In this document: positions 60,444-64,000 of the stretch, in pieces
Numbering within the stretch: the stretch's first letter is position 1
Layout of the letters: each line of letters starts with the position of its first letter
From: Acanthamoeba sp. SK_2022b
Lineage: Eukaryota > Discosea > Longamoebia > Acanthamoebidae
Direction: 5' to 3'
Length of the DNA stretch: 64,000 bases
Assembly: GCA_027943245.1 (NCBI GenBank)
Contig: JANDJZ010000057.1
Location: 93,825-157,824, forward strand
Notes under the pieces: generated by a model
The model's database searches: none
What the model saw: the letters and a program-made list of their open reading frames with translations, nothing else
Told to the model about the DNA's origin: nothing
Position numbers and translations under genes: made by a program

Positions 60444-62036
60444 ATGCGCCTCAAACTCTCATTTCAAATCAAGCTGTTTCTGTGCCTGGTGGCCTTCTCC
60501 TGCCTGCTGCTGACCTGTATCGGCGCCTATACCTATTACCAGCTGGATGCGCAGCTGCACCGCGATCTCGGCGCCCGCGCCCAGGTACAGGCGCGGGAAA
60601 TCGCCCTCATTCCTTCGCTGGTGGACGCAGTGGAGAACAACGACGCCGCCCGGATCGCCGCGCTGATGAAAAAAATCCGCGCCAGCAGCGACGCCAGTTA
60701 TATCGTCATCGGCGATAATCATGCCCGCCACCTTTATCATTCCGAATATGAAGGCCGCCTGGGCACGCCGATGATCGGCGGCGATAATAAAGAGGTGCTG
60801 GAAGGAAAAAGCATTATTTCCATTCGCAAGGGCGGCATTGGCGTTTCATTGCGCAGCAAGGCGCCGATCGTGGATGAAAATAATCGCGTGATCGGCATCG
60901 TTTCCGTCGGCTATTTGAAATCGCATATCGATAATTTAAATGCCAGGACGTTGACGCAAATTATCGGCTCTATCGTCCTGCTGCTGATCGCCCTGTTCGT
61001 CTTTTCCTGGCTGCTGTCGAAAAATCTCAAGCGCCAGATGTTCTGGCTGGAGCCGAAAGAGATCGCGCTATTGGTGCGCCAGCAAAAAGCGCTGCTGGAA
61101 GCCATCTATGAAGGGGTGATCGCCATCGATCCGCAGCTGCGGATCATCACCATCAACCATGCGGCGCGCGAGCTGCTGGATCTGCACCAGCCCGCCGCCG
61201 GCTTGCTGGGCCGGCCGATCGGCGACGTGATCCAGGCGCAGCCGAACTTCTTCGCCGCCGCGCAGCTGGGCCAGGATACGCATGACGAGGTGTGCCGCTT
61301 CAACCACGTGCGGGTGATCGCCAGCCGGGTGCGCATCATGCAGGAACAGGAGCTGCAAGGCTGGGTGATCAGCTTTCGCGACAAGAACGATATCAATACC
61401 CTGAGCAGCCAGCTCAGCCAGGTGAAACGCTATGCCGACAACCTGCGTATCATGCGCCACGAGCAGTTGAACTGGACCGCGACGCTGGCCGGGCTGCTGC
61501 ATATGCAGCGCTACGACGAGGCCATCCGCTACGTGGAGGCCCAGTCGGAGGGCGCGCAGGAGATCCTCGATTTCATCTCGCAGCGCTTCAGCTCGGCGGC
61601 GCTGTGCGGCCTGCTGCTGGGCAAATACTCCAGCGCCAGAGAAAAAGGCATTGAGCTGCGCTTCGATCCGGCCTGCCAGCTGCGGCAGATCCCGGCGGCG
61701 CTGAATGAGACCGAACTGATGTCGATCGTCGGTAACCTGTTGGATAATGCCGTGGAGGCGACGCTGCACTACCCGGCCCCGCACGAAGCGATCGAGCTTT
61801 ATATCAGCGACGGCAGCGACGAGCTGGTGATCGAGGTGGCGGATCGCGGCACCGGCATCGCCGAGGAGATTCGTGATACGCTGTTTGAACAGGGCGTCAC
61901 CACCAAAGCGGATAAAAGCGACCACGGTATCGGCCTGCATCTGGTCGCCAGCCACGTGGCGCAGGCGCACGGCAGCATAGAAGTGTCGGACAACGAGCCG
62001 CACGGCGCGATATTCTCTATATTTATCCCTAAATAA
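60444..62036 (+). CDS. CitA/DcuS-type sensor histidine kinase
   Basis: The 530-residue kinase has TM1 (residues 9-30), a periplasmic PAS-like ligand domain (about 32-165) with the HSEYEGRLGTP and GKS elements of CitA/DcuS sensors, TM2 (172-192), a cytoplasmic PAS (about 210-315), His339 in RHEQLN, and HATPase motifs DNAVEAT, DRGTGI and HGIGLHLV. It senses a C4/C6 carboxylate and phosphorylates the next gene product. It precedes the response regulator by 32 bp. Confidence 0.95.
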   Translation: MRLKLSFQIKLFLCLVAFSCLLLTCIGAYTYYQLDAQLHRDLGARAQVQAREIALIPSLVDAVENNDAARIAALMKKIRASSDASYIVIGDNHARHLYHSEYEGRLGTPMIGGDNKEVLEGKSIISIRKGGIGVSLRSKAPIVDENNRVIGIVSVGYLKSHIDNLNARTLTQIIGSIVLLLIALFVFSWLLSKNLKRQMFWLEPKEIALLVRQQKALLEAIYEGVIAIDPQLRIITINHAARELLDLHQPAAGLLGRPIGDVIQAQPNFFAAAQLGQDTHDEVCRFNHVRVIASRVRIMQEQELQGWVISFRDKNDINTLSSQLSQVKRYADNLRIMRHEQLNWTATLAGLLHMQRYDEAIRYVEAQSEGAQEILDFISQRFSSAALCGLLLGKYSSAREKGIELRFDPACQLRQIPAALNETELMSIVGNLLDNAVEATLHYPAPHEAIELYISDGSDELVIEVADRGTGIAEEIRDTLFEQGVTTKADKSDHGIGLHLVASHVAQAHGSIEVSDNEPHGAIFSIFIPK

Positions 62037-62068
62037 AACCCATAACCCGATTTTTTGAGCACCCGATT

Positions 62069-62755
62069 ATGTCACACCAAGCACTGGACGTTCTGATCGT
62101 GGAAGACGAGCCGCAACTGGCGACGCTGCACGCGGAGTTCATCGAGAAAAATTTCAACCTGCGGGTGGTGGCTTACGCCGCCACGCTGGCCGAAGCGCGG
62201 GCCAAAGCCAATGCGCATCAGCCGCGGCTGATCCTGCTGGATAACTTTCTGCCGGACGGCCAGGGCATCGAGCTGATGGAAGAACCGGCGGTGAAGAACC
62301 CCGCCTGCTCGGTGATCTTCATCACCGCCGCCAGCGACATGCATACCTGCAGCCAGGCGATCCGCAACGGCGCCTTCGACTACATCATCAAGCCGGTGTC
62401 TTACAAGCGGCTGCGCAATTCGCTCGAACGCTTCATGCAGTTTGTGCAGACCCAGCGCACCTTCAAGATTATCGATCAGGACAACGTCGATGCGCTGTAC
62501 AACCTGCAGTCGAAGCAGTTCTCCAGCGAGCCGAGCGCCAAAGGCATCGAAACCAATACCCTCGAGCTGGTACAGGCGCTGTTTATCGCCCAGCCGGCGG
62601 TGGCGCATGCGGTGGAAGACGTGGTGGAGCAGGTCGGCATCAGCAAGACCACCGCCCGCCGTTATCTGGAATATTGCGTCGCCACCCAGTTCGTGCGGGT
62701 GGAGATGCTGTACGGCAATATCGGCCATCCGCGGCGGCTATATCGCAAGGCCTGA
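62069..62755 (+). CDS. CitB/DcuR-type response regulator
   Basis: The 228-residue protein has a receiver with Asp58 (LLDNFLPDG), the acidic pair EDE and Lys in IIKPVSYKRL, then a CitB-type winged HTH (GISKTTARRYLEYC). It pairs with the kinase just upstream and probably activates the divergent transporter. Asn follows the phosphorylated Asp where Val/Ile is usual. Confidence 0.95.
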   Translation: MSHQALDVLIVEDEPQLATLHAEFIEKNFNLRVVAYAATLAEARAKANAHQPRLILLDNFLPDGQGIELMEEPAVKNPACSVIFITAASDMHTCSQAIRNGAFDYIIKPVSYKRLRNSLERFMQFVQTQRTFKIIDQDNVDALYNLQSKQFSSEPSAKGIETNTLELVQALFIAQPAVAHAVEDVVEQVGISKTTARRYLEYCVATQFVRVEMLYGNIGHPRRLYRKA

Positions 62756-62860
62756 GGCTGCCATCTGGCTGTCATATTACGGCGATAACATAGCGCCCGA
62801 CGATATCCCCCTCGATATCGGCACCTGTCGTTAAAACTGATGAAATACTGATGACTTTTG

Positions 62861-62884
62861 CCCGGCCTCTGGTCGGGTTTTTTA
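62861..62884 (+). terminator. Terminator of the two-component operon
   Basis: CCCGGCC, 3-base loop, GGTCGGG with one G-T pair, then TTTTTTATT. Confidence 0.85.
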
Positions 62885-63063
62885 TTATCCGAACGGCAGA
62901 CGCAGAAGCGAAATATCTCATTGCTTCACGCCACGTTATTTCCCCCAAAACCAATCCATTATGGCGAATAACGGCCGTCAATTTTGAGTCACGGGCCAAA
63001 TTACCATAACTAATTAAAACCTTGATGTAAACCACTAATATCCCATTTAAACGACATTCGGGG

Positions 63064-63091
63064 TTGTCTCAGATATTCACTGTGTTAGGGT
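63064..63091 (+). promoter_or_regulatory. proU main promoter
   Basis: TTGTCT, 16 bases, TAGGGT. The unusual -10 TAGGGT is the one known at the osmotically induced E. coli proU P2 promoter. It ends 71 bp before the proV start codon. Confidence 0.75.
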
Positions 63092-63161
63092 AAAAAGCTC
63101 TTTTATTTTGCTAAGGACAGCTCATATCGCTTTAATTAAACCAGAGGAAACAGCAAATTGC

Positions 63162-64000
63162 ATGGCAATTAAACTTGAAGTAAAGAACCTGTATAAGATA
63201 TTTGGCGAACACCCGGAACGCGCATTCAAACTGCTGGATAAAGGTCTGACAAAAGATCGGCTGTTTGAAAAAACCGGCTTATCGCTCGGCGTAAAAGACG
63301 CCACTCTGGCCATTGAAGAAGGCGAGATATTTGTCATCATGGGGCTCTCCGGTTCCGGCAAGTCCACCCTGGTACGCCTTCTCAATCGTCTGATAGAACC
63401 CACCCGCGGTCAGGTACTGATCGACGGTGAGGACATCGCCAAAATATCCGACACCGCGCTGCGTACCGTGCGGCGAAATAAGATCAGCATGGTATTTCAG
63501 TCATTCGCGCTAATGCCGCACATGAATGTCCTGAATAATACCGCCTTCGGTATGGAATTAGCCGGCATACCGCTGCAGGAGCGCCAGGAAAAAGCGCTGG
63601 ATGCCCTGCGCCAGGTCGGGCTGGAGAATTATGCGCTGTCTTATCCGGATGAATTATCCGGCGGTATGCGCCAGCGCGTGGGATTAGCCCGCGCCCTGGC
63701 CAATAACCCGGATATATTATTGATGGACGAAGCCTTCTCGGCGCTCGATCCGTTAATTCGTACCGAAATGCAGGATGAGCTGGTGAAATTACAGGCCCAG
63801 CATCAACGCACCATCGTGTTTATTTCCCACGATCTGGACGAAGCGATGCGCATCGGCGATCGCATCGCCATCATGCAGGGCGGTGAGGTGATCCAGGTCG
63901 GTACGCCGGACGAGATCCTGAATAACCCGGCCAACGACTATGTGCGCACCTTCTTCCGCGGCGTGGACATCAGCCATGTGTTCAGCGCCAAGGATATCGC
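63162..64000 (+). CDS. proV: Glycine betaine/proline ABC transporter ATPase ProV, 5' part
   Basis: The first 279 residues read [20 protein letters not shown] with Walker [13 protein letters not shown] signature [10 protein letters not shown] and Walker [13 protein letters not shown], ending in the [12 protein letters not shown] region; the CBS-domain C-terminus lies beyond the window. ProV powers uptake of glycine betaine and proline in the ProVWX osmoprotectant system. In E. coli it directly follows nrdHIEF; here it is separated from nrdF by about 8.7 kb. Confidence 0.97.
   Translation, partial: MAIKLEVKNLYKIFGEHPERAFKLLDKGLTKDRLFEKTGLSLGVKDATLAIEEGEIFVIMGLSGSGKSTLVRLLNRLIEPTRGQVLIDGEDIAKISDTALRTVRRNKISMVFQSFALMPHMNVLNNTAFGMELAGIPLQERQEKALDALRQVGLENYALSYPDELSGGMRQRVGLARALANNPDILLMDEAFSALDPLIRTEMQDELVKLQAQHQRTIVFISHDLDEAMRIGDRIAIMQGGEVIQVGTPDEILNNPANDYVRTFFRGVDISHVFSAKDI

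Larger units (their letters stand above)
62756..63161. other. Intergenic region before proV
   Basis: The 406 bp contain the terminator above and the proU promoter (63064-63091). No gene is seen; an 87-codon minus-strand frame is not credible. AT-rich DNA around 62890-63060 may be bound by H-NS as at E. coli proU. Confidence 0.55.

Noticed and set aside
62772..63035. 87-codon frame before proV
   Set aside because: Runs across the terminator of the two-component operon; no ribosome site or family pattern.

Overview
The window is chromosome of a high-GC enterobacterium, most likely Serratia and closest in character to S. marcescens. The backbone follows the E. coli order (pdxJ-recO-era-rnc-lepB-lepA, rseC-rseB-rseA-rpoE, nadB, trmN6, srmB, grcA, ung, grpE, nadK, recN, bamE, rnfH, ratA, smpB, ssrA, later nrdHIEF and proV). 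A phlA/phlB phospholipase pair sits between srmB and grcA, which is typical of Serratia. The tmRNA tag reads ANDENYALAA, the enterobacterial form. Species assignment is inference; no database was searched.

Layout. 1-5460: DNA repair, GTPase, RNase III, signal peptidase and EF4 genes on the minus strand. 5979-9503: an unrecognised membrane protein gene, then the sigma-E operon rpoE-rseA-rseB-rseC with a sigma-E-type promoter in front. 9718-13559: nadB, trmN6, srmB. 13612-15322: phlAB, with a flagellar-sigma-like promoter. 15506-22775: grcA (tandem FNR sites), ung, grpE (sigma-32 promoter), nadK, recN (two LexA boxes), bamE, rnfH/ratA, smpB and ssrA.

22776-33054 is a lower-GC accessory islet just after ssrA, a common integration site. 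It holds a complete type 1 fimbrial operon, fimA-I-C-D-F-G-H, followed by an aspartate-less LuxR-type regulator. Upstream of fimA lie perfect 23-bp inverted repeats (31218-31240 and 31504-31526) bounding a 309-bp segment. A FimB-like tyrosine recombinase gene ends 6 bp beyond the outer repeat. This is very probably a phase-variation switch and is the most interesting item in the window. An IS3-type orfA remnant and otherwise non-coding DNA flank it.

33055-50438 is a mosaic of small metabolic, stress and regulatory genes: a putative copper PepSY/DUF2946 pair, four GNAT acetyltransferases (35317, 36667, 39022 and related folds), LysR regulators with divergent partners, two MFS transporters, yjdI/yjdJ, smrA, acid-shock asr with an RstA box, a NicO-type metal exporter, and a MocR regulator divergent from an AhpD-like gene. 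50712-54462 is nrdHIEF with paired NrdR boxes. In E. coli proVWX follows directly; here about 8.7 kb intervenes, holding DUF1289, SDR/LysR, a secreted metallo-hydrolase, a patatin, and a 2-hydroxycarboxylate transporter with its own CitA/CitB-type two-component system. proV runs off the right edge.
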